Shown here piece by piece: positions 50,057 through 59,215 of a stretch of 64,000 nt of DNA. The position numbers and the translations under genes are program-made. How positions within the stretch are numbered: the stretch's first letter is position 1; each line of letters begins with the position of its first letter. The stretch spans positions 27,394 through 91,393 of the forward strand of contig WQYX01000006.1 of assembly GCA_009781005.1 (NCBI GenBank), read 5' to 3'. The notes beneath the pieces are model-generated. The model ran no database searches. It saw only the letters and a program-made list of their open reading frames with translations, and had not been told where the DNA came from. Origin of the DNA: Polyangiaceae bacterium. Its GTDB lineage: Bacteria > Myxococcota_A > Polyangia > Polyangiales > Polyangiaceae.

Positions 50057-52522
50057 CTATGGGTGGGGTGTCACCGCATCCACGACGAGGGCGCCTCGGT
50101 CGACATGGACTCTCGCCACGTCTCCTCGGTGCAAGATGCCCTTCAAAATCATTTCCGCGATGGGCGCTTCGATGTGCCGTCCGATGGCGCGCCGCATGGG
50201 ACGCGCGCCCATCTCGGCGTCGAAGCCGCCCGCGTCGAGCAGCGCGTCGATGGCGGCCGGATCCGCTTCGAGTTTCACGCCGTGGGATGTCTCGAGATCC
50301 GCGGCGAGGGAACGCAGAATACGTCGCGCGATCTCGGCGACGTCGTCGCGCCCGAGCGGAGCAAACGCGAGCACTTCATCGATCCGGTTATAGAGCTCCG
50401 GTGGCAGCGCGTGCCGCGCGGCCTCGGTCACGGCCGCGCGGTAGACATCGATCTCGCGCGCGCGGTACTCATCGCGGGCTGTTCGCGCGGTCGAGCCGAA
50501 TCCGATGCGCCCGCGCGCGCTCGCTTTCGGCGTGAGGTCCGCGCCGATGTTCGAGGTGAGCAGGATCACGGTGTTCGTGAAGTCCACGGTTCGTCCGCGC
50601 CCGTCGGTGAGTCGCCCTTCGTCGAACACGCCGAGGAAGCTCTCGAGCACGTCGCGATGCGCCTTCTCGATCTCGTCGAGCAGCACGACTTGATAAGGCC
50701 TTCGCCGCACGGCTTCGGTGAGCTGCCCGCCTGCATCGTGACCCACGTAACCGGGTGGCGCTCCGACGAGGCGCGCGATGGCGTGCGGTTCGGCATACTC
50801 GGAGAGATCGAGTCTCGTCATCGCGCTGTCGGAATGAAATAGGCATTCGGCAATTGCTTTTGCAGTTTCGGTTTTGCCGACGCCCGTTGGGCCGAGGAGC
50901 AAGAATGTGCCGATGGGTCGCTTCGAACGGAAGCCCGAGGCGTTGCGGCGAAGCACGGTTGCAATGCGTTCGAGCGCGTGCGCGTGGCCAACGATGCGCG
51001 CGGCGAGCAACTGTTCGATGTGCAGGAGGCGCTCGGCATCGGTCTCGAGCAGGCGCTCCTCGGGCACGCCCGCGAGCTCGCTCACGACTTCGGCAACGTG
51101 GCGCGGTTCGATCTTGCTCTCCCCGCGTCGCTTTGCGCGCGCGCCTGCGAGGTCGAGGATCTGCACGGCCTTGTCGGGCAAGGCTTTGCCTGGCAAGTAG
51201 CGCACGCTCCACGCGATGGCCTTCGCGAGCGTCTCGTGTTCGTACGTGCACGCATGATGCTTTTCGAAGAGCGGCGTGATGCTCTGGATGGCAGAAAGGG
51301 CTTGCTCCGGCGACAGCTCCCCGATCTCGATGGGCGTAAAACAGCGAGACAGTCCCGGATCGGCGTCCACGACGCGCCGGTAGTCCTCTGCGGTGGTCGC
51401 GCCGATGCAGACGATCTCTCCGCGACCGAGCGCGAGCCGCAGCTCGCTCGCGGCTTCGTCGCCTGCGTCCTGACCGAGCAGAACGTGCATCTCGTCGATG
51501 AACAGAATCACGCGGCCCTTTGCGCGCACGACTTCGGTCTTGAGCTGGCCGATCTTTTCCGCCAGCGATCCGCGCACCGCCGTTCCCGCGAGCAGGGACG
51601 TGGGTTCAATGCCGATCACGATGCGATCTTCGAAGCAGGCCACGTCGACGCCTTTGGCGATACGTGATGCAAGACCGTGCACGATGCTCGTCTTGCCGAC
51701 GCCGGGCGCGCCGACGAGGCACGCGTTGTTGGCGTGGCGTTTCGCGAGCACGTCGAGCGCGCGCTCAATCTCGGCGTCGCGGCCGACAACGGGATCGAGC
51801 TCGCCACGGGCGGCTGCGTCGGTCAGGTTCTGACCGAGCGCCGAGAGCATCGGGAACTGTTTTGGATCGAGAACGAAGCTCTTTTTCTGTGACGGTGCCT
51901 GCGGACCGCCTGCGCGCTTCTTGACCCTCGTCGGATGGGGCTTCGACGCCGACGCGGAGTGCAATGGGACGGGTGCGACCGGAGGACGTGATGCGGGCTT
52001 CGACACCGGCGCCGTGGGCATGATCCCACTTGCTCGTCGTTCACTCGTCGTCGAGGTCACGGTCCTCGAGAGCACGGTTCTTCGGGGAGGTGCGATCCCC
52101 ATCGCGAGCTGCATGGTGACGATGCGCAGGCGCGTCACGTCGAGCCCGCACTGAACCATGGCTCTGTGAGCCGCCGTCCCTCCTTGCTGGCAGAGTGCAA
52201 AGAGCACGTGCACGGCACGCGCTTCGGTGCGTCCAGCGCCGCTTCTGCCCGCGAGCTCGCGCGCCTTCTGGAGCGTGCGAGCGAGTGCATCGGCGTCATC
52301 GTCGAGCGTTACGCGCGCCGCCTTCAACACGACGTCGACGTCGAGCCGGCGTTCCAAGAGGAGCTCCGCTGCCTCGTCGTGGCCACTCGCGATGGCCGCG
52401 AGAAGGTGCGTCGTGGTTGGCTTTTGACCTCGCTCTCTCGCAAAGTCCTCGGCCAGACGGCGGAGGGTCGCGAGGTCCGTCACGTCGCGCGTACAAAGCG
52501 CCTTCTGCATCGCGTCTGCCAT
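50057..52522 (-). CDS. ClpA/ClpC-like AAA+ unfoldase
   Basis: An 821-residue Hsp100 protein. A double Clp-N-like domain covers about 1-150, then a Pro/Ser/Lys-rich linker to about 220. AAA domain 1 has GAPGVGKTS and VILFIDEMHVLLG; domain 2 has GPTGVGKTE and VVLLDEIEKAH, and the C-terminus is the D2-small domain. No ClpB-type M domain is seen between the modules. GRIGFGST in domain 2 matches the IGF loop that docks ClpP, so it probably feeds a protease. It follows rsmG by 42 bp on the same strand and is convergent with the radical SAM gene. Confidence 0.9.
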   Translation of the reverse strand: MADAMQKALCTRDVTDLATLRRLAEDFARERGQKPTTTHLLAAIASGHDEAAELLLERRLDVDVVLKAARVTLDDDADALARTLQKARELAGRSGAGRTEARAVHVLFALCQQGGTAAHRAMVQCGLDVTRLRIVTMQLAMGIAPPRRTVLSRTVTSTTSERRASGIMPTAPVSKPASRPPVAPVPLHSASASKPHPTRVKKRAGGPQAPSQKKSFVLDPKQFPMLSALGQNLTDAAARGELDPVVGRDAEIERALDVLAKRHANNACLVGAPGVGKTSIVHGLASRIAKGVDVACFEDRIVIGIEPTSLLAGTAVRGSLAEKIGQLKTEVVRAKGRVILFIDEMHVLLGQDAGDEAASELRLALGRGEIVCIGATTAEDYRRVVDADPGLSRCFTPIEIGELSPEQALSAIQSITPLFEKHHACTYEHETLAKAIAWSVRYLPGKALPDKAVQILDLAGARAKRRGESKIEPRHVAEVVSELAGVPEERLLETDAERLLHIEQLLAARIVGHAHALERIATVLRRNASGFRSKRPIGTFLLLGPTGVGKTETAKAIAECLFHSDSAMTRLDLSEYAEPHAIARLVGAPPGYVGHDAGGQLTEAVRRRPYQVVLLDEIEKAHRDVLESFLGVFDEGRLTDGRGRTVDFTNTVILLTSNIGADLTPKASARGRIGFGSTARTARDEYRAREIDVYRAAVTEAARHALPPELYNRIDEVLAFAPLGRDDVAEIARRILRSLAADLETSHGVKLEADPAAIDALLDAGGFDAEMGARPMRRAIGRHIEAPIAEMILKGILHRGDVARVHVDRGALVVDAVTPHP

Positions 52523-52564
52523 CGCATGAGCATGTGCGTTGGGCCAAGAAATCTAGGCCTGTCC

Positions 52565-53155
52565 TCAGGGTGATACGAAGCGCACGGCTCTTCGCGTGGC
52601 TCCGGTCAGCGGCCAGCGGTAGGCGATGTCTTCAGCGATTCGTGCCCCTTCGACGGCGGGAGGCTCGCCCTGCGCGAGAAGCGCCCACGCCACCGGCGCG
52701 AGCTCGAGACCGAGCGGCACCCACGCTTCAGGCGCCAGCGTTGCGCGCGAGATCGCGACGTCCCAGTTGCGACGTCGCTTTGCCGCGACGAGCTCGCCGC
52801 GATCGCTCACGAGCTCGATGTCGAATCGCTCGAGCGTTCCGATGACGGTGCGAAGGAATGCGACGCGCTTACGTAGTGGCTCCACGAGCGTGAGTTTGAG
52901 ATCGGGTCTCACGAGGGCGAGCGCGAGGCCCGGCGCGCCGGCCCCGCTTCCCACGTCGACGACGCGCGCCGACAGCGGGATGTATTTTGCAAGTAAAGCA
53001 GCGTCGGCGAGCATCAAGTCGTAGAGCTCGTCGTGCGAGCGCGCGGCTGTCAAATCGATGCGCGCGTTCCAGTGCGAGAGCAGTTCGAGCCAACGCCTCA
53101 CGCCGTCTTGGTGTGCGGGTTGGATGCCCAATCGATTGCAATGTTGGCCGGTCAT
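52565..53155 (-). CDS. rsmG: 16S rRNA (guanine-527-N7)-methyltransferase
   Basis: A 196-residue RsmG/GidB protein. WLELLSHWNARIDLTA is the N-terminal signature, VVDVGSGAGAPGLALA the SAM-binding loop, and ISRATLAPEAW the motif around the third strand. It methylates G527 in the 530 loop of 16S rRNA; loss gives low-level streptomycin resistance in other bacteria. It precedes the Clp ATPase gene by 42 bp. Length is a little short but complete. Confidence 0.93.
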   Translation of the reverse strand: MTGQHCNRLGIQPAHQDGVRRWLELLSHWNARIDLTAARSHDELYDLMLADAALLAKYIPLSARVVDVGSGAGAPGLALALVRPDLKLTLVEPLRKRVAFLRTVIGTLERFDIELVSDRGELVAAKRRRNWDVAISRATLAPEAWVPLGLELAPVAWALLAQGEPPAVEGARIAEDIAYRWPLTGATRRAVRFVSP

Positions 53156-53221
53156 GACGTCGAGATCCCGCGGTCGTAACGTGGTGGCAGCGCCGAGAAA
53201 AAAAGGTATTTGTAAAACTCT

Positions 53222-54325
53222 ATGCCTTTCGCAAGTTCTTCCACTGGTTCCACGAATTCCGCTGCGCCCGTCGACCCCGCGCCTCTCGCCGACCTCGTGC
53301 GCGATACGTTCGGTGCCGAGCTCCGCATGACGCCCATGCCTGGAGGGGCTTCCACGCGCCGTTATTTCCGGCTCGATTTACCCAAAGGACAGCGTGCCGT
53401 CGCCATGTTCCTACCTGAGGGCGGCAGCTCCGAGGAAGTGCACAAAGAACATGGCGGCCGCTGTCCGTTTCTCGACGTGCACGATCTGCTTTCTGCGCGC
53501 GGCATCGACGTTCCGGCCATCTTCGCGGAAGATGTGTGTCGCGGTTGGATCATCCTCGAAGATCTCGGCGATGACACGCTTGCGAATTGGCTCCTAAAAC
53601 ACCCGTCGGATAAACCTGCACTCTACACGAAAGCCGTGACCGATCTCGCCCATGCGCAAGCAGCGCTTGCAGTCATTCCCTCAACACCGGTCATGTTGCT
53701 CCGCAGGTTCGATTTCGATTTGCTGAGATGGGAAATCGAACATTTTCGTGAGTGGGGGCTCACGGCACGCGGCAAGTCGCTCGCCGCCGAGGACGTTGCT
53801 CGGTGGGGCCTCATCGCGGATCGGCTTGCGCAGCGCGTGGCCAATCTCCCGCGTTGCTTCGTGCATCGTGATTACCAATCTCGAAACCTCATGGTCGCGC
53901 GCGCCGGGGATGCAACCGATGAGTTGCGCCTCGTCTGGATTGACTTTCAGGATGCGCTTCTCGGACCGCGCGTTTATGACCTCGTGGCTTTGCTGAGTGA
54001 CAGCTATCAAGAATTCGAACGGGCTTTCGTCGAAGCTCGCCTCTGTGAATATGCCGACGCTTCGGGTTTGCCTCCGTCCCGCCGGGCGGAGCTCCTTTAC
54101 GAGTTCGATCTCGTCACCGTTCAGCGCAAGCTGAAAGACGCGGGGCGCTTCGTCTTTATCGACAGGCACAAGGGAAATCCGTCGTTTTTGAAATTCGTGA
54201 CGCCGACCATTCGCAAGGTGCGTTCGGCCCTCGATCGGCTTGCATCGGAGGACGCCGATATGGCCGATCTCCGCCGTATCCTTCTTCGAGCCCTCGGCAA
54301 CGAATTCGAAGCCACAGAACCATGA
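53222..54325 (+). CDS. Aminoglycoside-phosphotransferase-fold sugar kinase, AmgK-like
   Basis: A 367-residue kinase with an APH fold. An N-terminal phosphate loop reads MPGGASTRRYFRLDL, the catalytic loop is FVHRDYQSRNLMV and the metal site IDFQDALLGPRVYDLVAL. These match AmgK, which phosphorylates the anomeric position of N-acetylmuramic acid or N-acetylglucosamine in cell-wall recycling. Here the partner MurU is not adjacent. Instead the stop overlaps the start of a glycoside hydrolase gene (ATGA), suggesting a sugar-salvage pair. Substrate is inferred. Confidence 0.82.
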   Translation: MPFASSSTGSTNSAAPVDPAPLADLVRDTFGAELRMTPMPGGASTRRYFRLDLPKGQRAVAMFLPEGGSSEEVHKEHGGRCPFLDVHDLLSARGIDVPAIFAEDVCRGWIILEDLGDDTLANWLLKHPSDKPALYTKAVTDLAHAQAALAVIPSTPVMLLRRFDFDLLRWEIEHFREWGLTARGKSLAAEDVARWGLIADRLAQRVANLPRCFVHRDYQSRNLMVARAGDATDELRLVWIDFQDALLGPRVYDLVALLSDSYQEFERAFVEARLCEYADASGLPPSRRAELLYEFDLVTVQRKLKDAGRFVFIDRHKGNPSFLKFVTPTIRKVRSALDRLASEDADMADLRRILLRALGNEFEATEP

Positions 54326-56385
54326 ATCCCCGAAATCTTCGATCTGAATCCTTATCGTCGAAGATCGTTTCGATTCACGCCGAAGGGATATACCTTGCCG
54401 ACAAGGACGAGAAGATTCCGTTATGGGCGGGCGCCATGCATTACTGGCGACATTCGCCCGAAGATTGGGGTGCATGCCTGGATGCCGTGAAGGCCATGGG
54501 CCTCAGGCTCGTCGACACCTACGTTCCCTGGGGCGTGCACGAGACGGCGCAAGATGCGTTCGACTTCGGACAGCGTGACGCACATCTCGACGTCGCGCGC
54601 TTCGTCCGCTTGGCGGCGGAACGCGAGCTCTACGTCATTGTGCGGCCGGGCCCGCATATCAATGCCGAACTCACGTTTTTTGGTTTGCCCGAGCGCATTG
54701 TCTGGAATCGCGATTGTCAGGCGCGGGCGCCGCGCAATCACCCCGTGATTCTGCCGATGGTCCCGAAAGCCTTTCCGGTGCCCAGCTACGCGAGCAACGT
54801 GTTTCACGATGAGGTGGCGCTCTGGTTCGACGCGTGCGGCAAAGTCCTTTCGCCGCTTCTGTATCCCCGCGGTCCTATCGTGATGATGCAGGTTGATAAC
54901 GAAGGTGCACTTTATTTCCGAGATGGCCCGTATGATAGCGATTATCACCCGGATGCGATTGCCCTCTTTCGCAATTTTCTCCGCAGCAAATACGCGACCG
55001 TCGCGGAGCTGCGCGAGGCATGGGGGGAACCCAATGCGACGTTCCGGACGGTGTCGCCCCCGGTGCGCTTCGATGCAACAGAAAGCCGCGATCTTGCGCG
55101 CCATCTCGATTGGATGGAGTTCCACGAGCACCTGATTGTGCATGCGATGGGGCGCTTCGCGCAGTCGCTCGAGAATGCAGATTTGTCGTCCGTGCCCACG
55201 TACCATAACTTCCCGCCCGGCGAGTCGACGACACCGCTGAACGCGGAACGCTTCAAACAGGCCGTCGACTTTGTCGGCCTCGACTACTACCACGCGGCCA
55301 ACCCGCGGCATCATAGGATGATCCTCCGGCGCACCACGGAGCTCGCCGTGCACTCGGAAGGTTTCTGCGTGCCTGCGTATGGGGCCGAGGTGGGTGCAGG
55401 CTTTTCGCCCATTTTTCCGCCGCTCGACGATAAGGATACGTTCTACACGCTCATGTGCGCGCTCGCGTACGGGCTTCGCGGCTTCAACCTGTACATGGCT
55501 GTCGACCGTGATCGCTGGGTGGGCGCACCCATCGACGTGCACGGCATTCCGCGAAGAGTCGCCGACGAATACCATGCGCTCCTCCATGCGCTCGCTCGCG
55601 TGAAATTCACCACGCTTTTTCGGCGTGCTCCCGTGCGCCTCGTCGTCCCTCGCGCGCTGCGCCGGCTTGCGCGTGCCACTCACGCCTTTGGTCCGGTGAC
55701 GCCGTCGGCGTTCAATATTGCGGGTCTAGGGCTCATCGACAGTTGTCTCGAAGACGACTTCGGTCTGGGCAACGTCGCGCCCATCGCGGGGGAGTCATTG
55801 CTGCGCGCCTTCGAAGAAGCGCTGCTCACGCGAGGTATCCCCTTCGCATACGCCGGCGGTGAAGGTCTCGAAATGAGCATCGGTGATGCTTCGTGGATCG
55901 TGTGTGCAACCGCAGGAGGAATTGAGCAAGAGCTATTTGCTCAACTTCGAAAGGCGCAAAAGAACGGCATCGTGGTGACCATGGGTCCGAACGTGCCGAA
56001 CCGCGATGGCAGCATGCGCAACCTCGACGTGCCGCACGACGTGCAGGGGTTTCACGTCGTTGCTCTCGAAGATCCCGCGGAGGCTGACTCGCTCGTTGCT
56101 CGGTGGGCGAAGGAACTCCATCTTCCGGCATATCCGGTCGACATTCCCGACGTTTATGTGGCAATCCACGAAGACGCCAAGGGAACACCGAAGATCGTGT
56201 TTGTGATGAATCCAACGGACAAGATCGTGACGGCAACGGTGGAGCTCGGCAACGCGGTCAATGCCCTCGAGGATCTCTTGCCGCGCGCACATATGGCGGC
56301 GCGGATCGAGCGGACGGAGCCGCATTCGCGCGCATTCGTCGTCGAAGTTCTTGCGCGCACGGTGCGAATGTTTTCGGTCACGTGA
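54322..56385 (+). CDS. GH35/GH42-like beta-galactosidase family hydrolase
   Basis: A 687-residue protein. GAMHYWRHSPEDWGACLDAVKAMGLRLVDTYVPWGVHE is the GH35 opening (long motif at residues about 36-73, key Trp and Glu residues). IVMMQVDNEGALY holds the probable acid/base Glu, and VPAYGAEVGAGF contains the likely nucleophile Glu. The (beta/alpha)8 barrel ends near residue 400. A smaller domain and a C-terminal beta domain follow. No signal peptide, so it should act in the cytoplasm on a sugar taken up or released internally. It overlaps the AmgK-like gene by 4 bp. Confidence 0.85.
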   Translation: MNPRNLRSESLSSKIVSIHAEGIYLADKDEKIPLWAGAMHYWRHSPEDWGACLDAVKAMGLRLVDTYVPWGVHETAQDAFDFGQRDAHLDVARFVRLAAERELYVIVRPGPHINAELTFFGLPERIVWNRDCQARAPRNHPVILPMVPKAFPVPSYASNVFHDEVALWFDACGKVLSPLLYPRGPIVMMQVDNEGALYFRDGPYDSDYHPDAIALFRNFLRSKYATVAELREAWGEPNATFRTVSPPVRFDATESRDLARHLDWMEFHEHLIVHAMGRFAQSLENADLSSVPTYHNFPPGESTTPLNAERFKQAVDFVGLDYYHAANPRHHRMILRRTTELAVHSEGFCVPAYGAEVGAGFSPIFPPLDDKDTFYTLMCALAYGLRGFNLYMAVDRDRWVGAPIDVHGIPRRVADEYHALLHALARVKFTTLFRRAPVRLVVPRALRRLARATHAFGPVTPSAFNIAGLGLIDSCLEDDFGLGNVAPIAGESLLRAFEEALLTRGIPFAYAGGEGLEMSIGDASWIVCATAGGIEQELFAQLRKAQKNGIVVTMGPNVPNRDGSMRNLDVPHDVQGFHVVALEDPAEADSLVARWAKELHLPAYPVDIPDVYVAIHEDAKGTPKIVFVMNPTDKIVTATVELGNAVNALEDLLPRAHMAARIERTEPHSRAFVVEVLARTVRMFSVT

Positions 56386-56426
56386 CACGTCCTTGAATCC
56401 GGCGAACGCCGGCTCCATCATCATAC

Positions 56427-57095
56427 TCATTTGTTCGTATCGATGAAGTCCTGCACGCCCCAGAATGACTTTCCGTCGGCACTGATCGAGAATCCGCAGG
56501 CGACTTTCGTGTACCTCGGATTGGCCATGTTGATGTAATGGCCATGCACCTCATACGGTTCGCCAGGCCCCTCATCCCACATGGCTTTGAGGCACGCTGG
56601 AAGACCTTGCTCGAGCGGGAGATAGTAAGGGTCACACTCGTTTTGCGCCCATGCAGATCCTTCCGTTGTATTGACGCATTCGTTGAACGCACCGTGGGGA
56701 GTATTGCTGGCCTGGTCACTCTTGGCCTGGTCGTCGGCACATGACTCCTTCTCCGTCCAGCGCTCGAGAGGCGCCAAACCGAGGGTTGCGCGGTATTGAT
56801 TGATCGTGTCGACGCAGAGCTGCTGGATGGACACGGCACCCGCGTCTTGTTCAGGATTCGTATCTGCATCCTGCACGGGAGGATCGCTGGAATCGGCACT
56901 CGCATCCTTGCTCGCGCCCGAAGCGTCCAAGGGTGGTAGAGAAGTCGCGTCGAACGTCGAGCCATCGGCGATGTCCGTGCTGTTGGGGACTGATTCATCG
57001 CTTGATTCGTCATGCGAGGACGTTGCAGCGCAAGCGACGAACAGAAGAGAGAGCGTGAAACCACAAATGCCAATGGAGAGAGTCTTCATGAGCAT
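56427..57095 (-). CDS. CAP/SCP-domain lipoprotein (copy 1)
   Basis: A 222-residue lipoprotein (GFTLSLLFVAC, Cys22) with an Asp/Ser-rich linker to about residue 85. A CAP-superfamily domain follows: CVDTINQYRATLGLAPLERW, then HGAFNEC, MWDEGPGEPYEVHGHYINM and KVACGFSI. These include the His and Glu residues of the CAP cavity and several Cys pairs. CAP proteins bind sterols or lipids or act in protein interaction; function here is unknown. A paralogue (57209-57736) precedes it in the same direction, 113 bp away. Confidence 0.85.
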   Translation of the reverse strand: MLMKTLSIGICGFTLSLLFVACAATSSHDESSDESVPNSTDIADGSTFDATSLPPLDASGASKDASADSSDPPVQDADTNPEQDAGAVSIQQLCVDTINQYRATLGLAPLERWTEKESCADDQAKSDQASNTPHGAFNECVNTTEGSAWAQNECDPYYLPLEQGLPACLKAMWDEGPGEPYEVHGHYINMANPRYTKVACGFSISADGKSFWGVQDFIDTNK

Positions 57096-57208
57096 CAGCC
57101 TACACGCTTGATTTCTTTACGTGCCGTCTATTTAGGCCATTTGATCGAATATAATTTTTCGATAGGACGGTATTGATTCGATTCGTATGTATCTTTCTGT
57201 TGCTTGTG

Positions 57209-57736
57209 TCACTGGAAGTCCTGCGCAGCCCAAAATGTCTTCCCGTCCGCGCTGATCGCGAATCCACAAGCGACTTTCGTGTATGTCGTATTGGTCATAT
57301 TGATATAGTGGCCGTGCTGGGAATACGGTTCGCCAGGCCCCTCGTCCCACATCATCTTGAGGCACTGCAAAATACTCTGCTCGAGAGGCAGCGGCCAGCC
57401 GGGACACTCGTTTTGCGCCCCCGCACCCGGAAGGCAAGTCCCGTATGCACCATGGGCCTTTCCGGTGCCCATGTCGGCCGCAGCTTCCCCGTCAACACAT
57501 GATTCGTTGTCCGTCCAGCGCATAAGCGGCCCCAAGCCAATCGTTGCACGGTACTGATTGATGGTGTCGACGCAGAGCTGCTGGACTGAACCGTCCCCAA
57601 TAGTTATCGCCGCATCAACGTCGCTCATGGCACCGGCATCGCCGACGGTGCCTGTATCATCGGGCGACGACGAGGCATTGCATGCCCCGAATAGAATCGA
57701 AACTGCAAAGGCGTAATTTGCCACGGTGGTACGCAT
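57209..57736 (-). CDS. CAP/SCP-domain lipoprotein (copy 2)
   Basis: A 175-residue lipoprotein (FAVSILFGAC, Cys19) with the same CAP core as copy 1 (CVDTINQYRATIGLGPLMRW, MWDEGPGEPYSQHGHYINM, KVACGFAI). The linker is shorter by about 40 residues and the Cys-rich middle differs. Tandem duplication is clear. Copy 1 keeps FIDTNK at its end where copy 2 stops at AAQDFQ. Confidence 0.85.
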   Translation of the reverse strand: MRTTVANYAFAVSILFGACNASSSPDDTGTVGDAGAMSDVDAAITIGDGSVQQLCVDTINQYRATIGLGPLMRWTDNESCVDGEAAADMGTGKAHGAYGTCLPGAGAQNECPGWPLPLEQSILQCLKMMWDEGPGEPYSQHGHYINMTNTTYTKVACGFAISADGKTFWAAQDFQ

Positions 57737-57861
57737 GCATCCACTCTACGCGTCCGTGGTTTCACCCGTCGATGATTACCAATAGAGTGCTTTTTTCCAG
57801 TCGTGGATATCCCAGGACGGGTGTAGGTCGATCTGACTACACTGCGTGTTCGACGTGCCGA

Positions 57862-57937
57862 GTTCGTCGCCGTCGCCGACCACGCTCACGTTTCGTTGAC
57901 GTTGACCTGATCGTTGTCGGCGACGGCGACGTGAACG
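57862..57937. repeat. Inverted repeat E14 (GTTCGTCGCCGTCGCC type)
   Basis: GTTCGTCGCCGTCGCCGACC pairs with GTCGGCGACGGCGACGTGAA at the other end. The same type recurs at 59047-59200 beyond sdhB, so a pair of such palindromes brackets that gene. Confidence 0.7.
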
Positions 57938-57995
57938 AAGGAAAGCGCCGCCAATCCGCGTTTGCCACCGAGTCCGCCGATACAGAGCAGGCCTT

Positions 57996-58099
57996 AGAGC
58001 GTGTTCGACAGCCTGCTGCGCGAATCGATTCGTCGGTTGGGCGCTGCGCTCCGTGCTCACTAGCCTCGATTCGCTCGCGACGGCTGCCCTACACGCTCT
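57996..58099. repeat. Palindromic element E9
   Basis: A 104-bp element with ends AGAGCGTG...GACAGCC and GGCTGCCCTACACGCTCT. Its ends and inner flanks (TGCTGCGCG, GCTCGCGACG) match E6, but about 40 bp of the middle are missing. It lies 3 bp after the sdhB stop codon (TAG, complement of 58103-58105). Confidence 0.8.
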
Positions 58100-58102
58100 T
58101 CG

Positions 58103-58864
58103 CTATTTCAGCAGCCAGCCGAAGAGCAGATGCTTGCTTGTCTGGCCGGATACCACTGCAATTGAATCCACGAGCGGAATCTCTTTCGGACAGACTTCCA
58201 CGCAGTTCTGCGCTTTGCCGCAATCCTGTACGCCGCCCTCACCCATGAGTGCCTCGAGGCGATCGACCGCGTGCATTTTCCCGCTGGGGTGCAGGTTGAA
58301 GAGGCGCACCTGGCTGATGGCGGAAGGTCCAATGAACTTCGAGCGGTCGTTGACCTGCGGGCACGCTTCAAGGCAGCACCCGCATGTCATGCAGCGCGAG
58401 AGCGGATAGGTCTCTTCCTGGTTCTCGGGCGACTGCCGCGGACCCGGGCCGAGCTCGTGCGAGCCATCGAGGTTGATCCACGCTTTGACCTTCTTCAGGT
58501 CGTCGAACATGCGCGAACGATCGACGATGAGATCACGCACGTGCGGGAACTTCGTCATGGGCGCGAGCGTGATGGGCTCGCCGTTCGGGCTAAGCTGATC
58601 GATCATCGCCGAGCACGACTGACGGACCCTGCCGTTGATGACCATGGTGCAGGCACCGCAGACCTCTTCGAGGCACGACGATTCCCACGCAACCGGCGTC
58701 ACGGTCTTGCCGTCGACAGTGACCGGGTTTTTCTGAATCTCCATCAGCGCGCTGATGACATTCATTTGGGGCTGCCAGGCAACGTCGAATTCTTCCCAAC
58801 GACCTGCGTCGTTCGGGCCGTCCTGGCGGAGGATCTTCAGGCGAATCGTGCGCTTCTCGGCCAT
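58103..58864 (-). CDS. sdhB: Succinate dehydrogenase/fumarate reductase iron-sulfur subunit
   Basis: A 253-residue protein with three Fe-S sites. The 2Fe-2S ligands are in SSCLEEVCGACTMVI with the later Cys in RQSC; the 4Fe-4S set is CMTCGCCLEACPQ; the 3Fe-4S site is in NCVEVCPKEIP. It passes electrons from the flavin subunit to quinone or the reverse. sdhA lies upstream but 567 bp away, and a small gene and repeats are between them. No membrane-anchor sdhC/D is seen. Element E9 begins right after the stop. Confidence 0.95.
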   Translation of the reverse strand: MAEKRTIRLKILRQDGPNDAGRWEEFDVAWQPQMNVISALMEIQKNPVTVDGKTVTPVAWESSCLEEVCGACTMVINGRVRQSCSAMIDQLSPNGEPITLAPMTKFPHVRDLIVDRSRMFDDLKKVKAWINLDGSHELGPGPRQSPENQEETYPLSRCMTCGCCLEACPQVNDRSKFIGPSAISQVRLFNLHPSGKMHAVDRLEALMGEGGVQDCGKAQNCVEVCPKEIPLVDSIAVVSGQTSKHLLFGWLLK

Positions 58865-58940
58865 GATCTTGCCTCATTTACTAGGGGCAACAGGCCCACG
58901 ATGACAAGGTGTTTCGCGCCTCGGCGTGCAATTGTTCCTC

Positions 58941-59010
58941 AGAGGGTGTTTACCGGCAATGCTAGCGATCTCCACAAAGGCCGTAGGGGCGCAGCATGCT
59001 GCGCTCCTAC
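58941..59010. repeat. Remnant of an E1-type element joined to a GTAGGGGC hairpin
   Basis: AGAGGGTGTTTACC, then GGCAATGCTAGCGATC, resembles the left end of E1; the opposite end is missing. It runs into GTAGGGGCGCAGC/GCTGCGCTCCTAC (58983-58995 and 58998-59010), a short hairpin like those after rplT. Confidence 0.55.
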
Positions 59011-59046
59011 TCGACCACTGCTGTCACGCTTCGCTTTCGAGTGGCG

Positions 59047-59200
59047 GTTCGTCGCCGTCGCCGTCCACGATCAGGTCAACGTCAACGACTACGAAAGACA
59101 TTTCATGAGCGCTGGGCGCCAAGAGCCATCGGTTGTGCGCCATCTCGTTGACGGCAACGTGATCGTGGACGTGGTCTTTGACGGCGACGGCGACGTGAAC
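59047..59200. repeat. Inverted repeat E15 (GTTCGTCGCCGTCGCC type)
   Basis: GTTCGTCGCCGTCGCCGTCC at the left matches in reverse GACGGCGACGGCGACGTGAA at the right; CAACGTCAACGAC and CTCGTTGACGGCAACG are inner arms. It is a longer relative of E14. Confidence 0.7.
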
Positions 59201-59215
59201 GAATCGCACGTGTGA

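Larger units (their letters stand above)
57737..58102. other. Non-coding gap of 366 bp with two palindromes
   Basis: Between the CAP gene start and the sdhB stop I see no convincing gene. The stretch holds inverted repeat E14 (57862-57937) and element E9 (57996-58099). The open frame across it on the plus strand is low-complexity translation of these repeats (VDLIVVGDGDVNEG). Confidence 0.7.
58865..59215. other. Non-coding gap of 351 bp rich in repeats
   Basis: Between sdhB and the small 70-residue ORF. Contents: a half-copy of E1-type end (58941), a GTAGGGGC hairpin (58983-59010) and inverted repeat E15 (59047-59200). No gene is evident. Confidence 0.7.

Noticed and set aside
57682..58248. 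A 188-codon plus-strand frame between the CAP gene and sdhB
   Set aside because: It is made of repeat-derived low-complexity sequence and runs antisense into sdhB.
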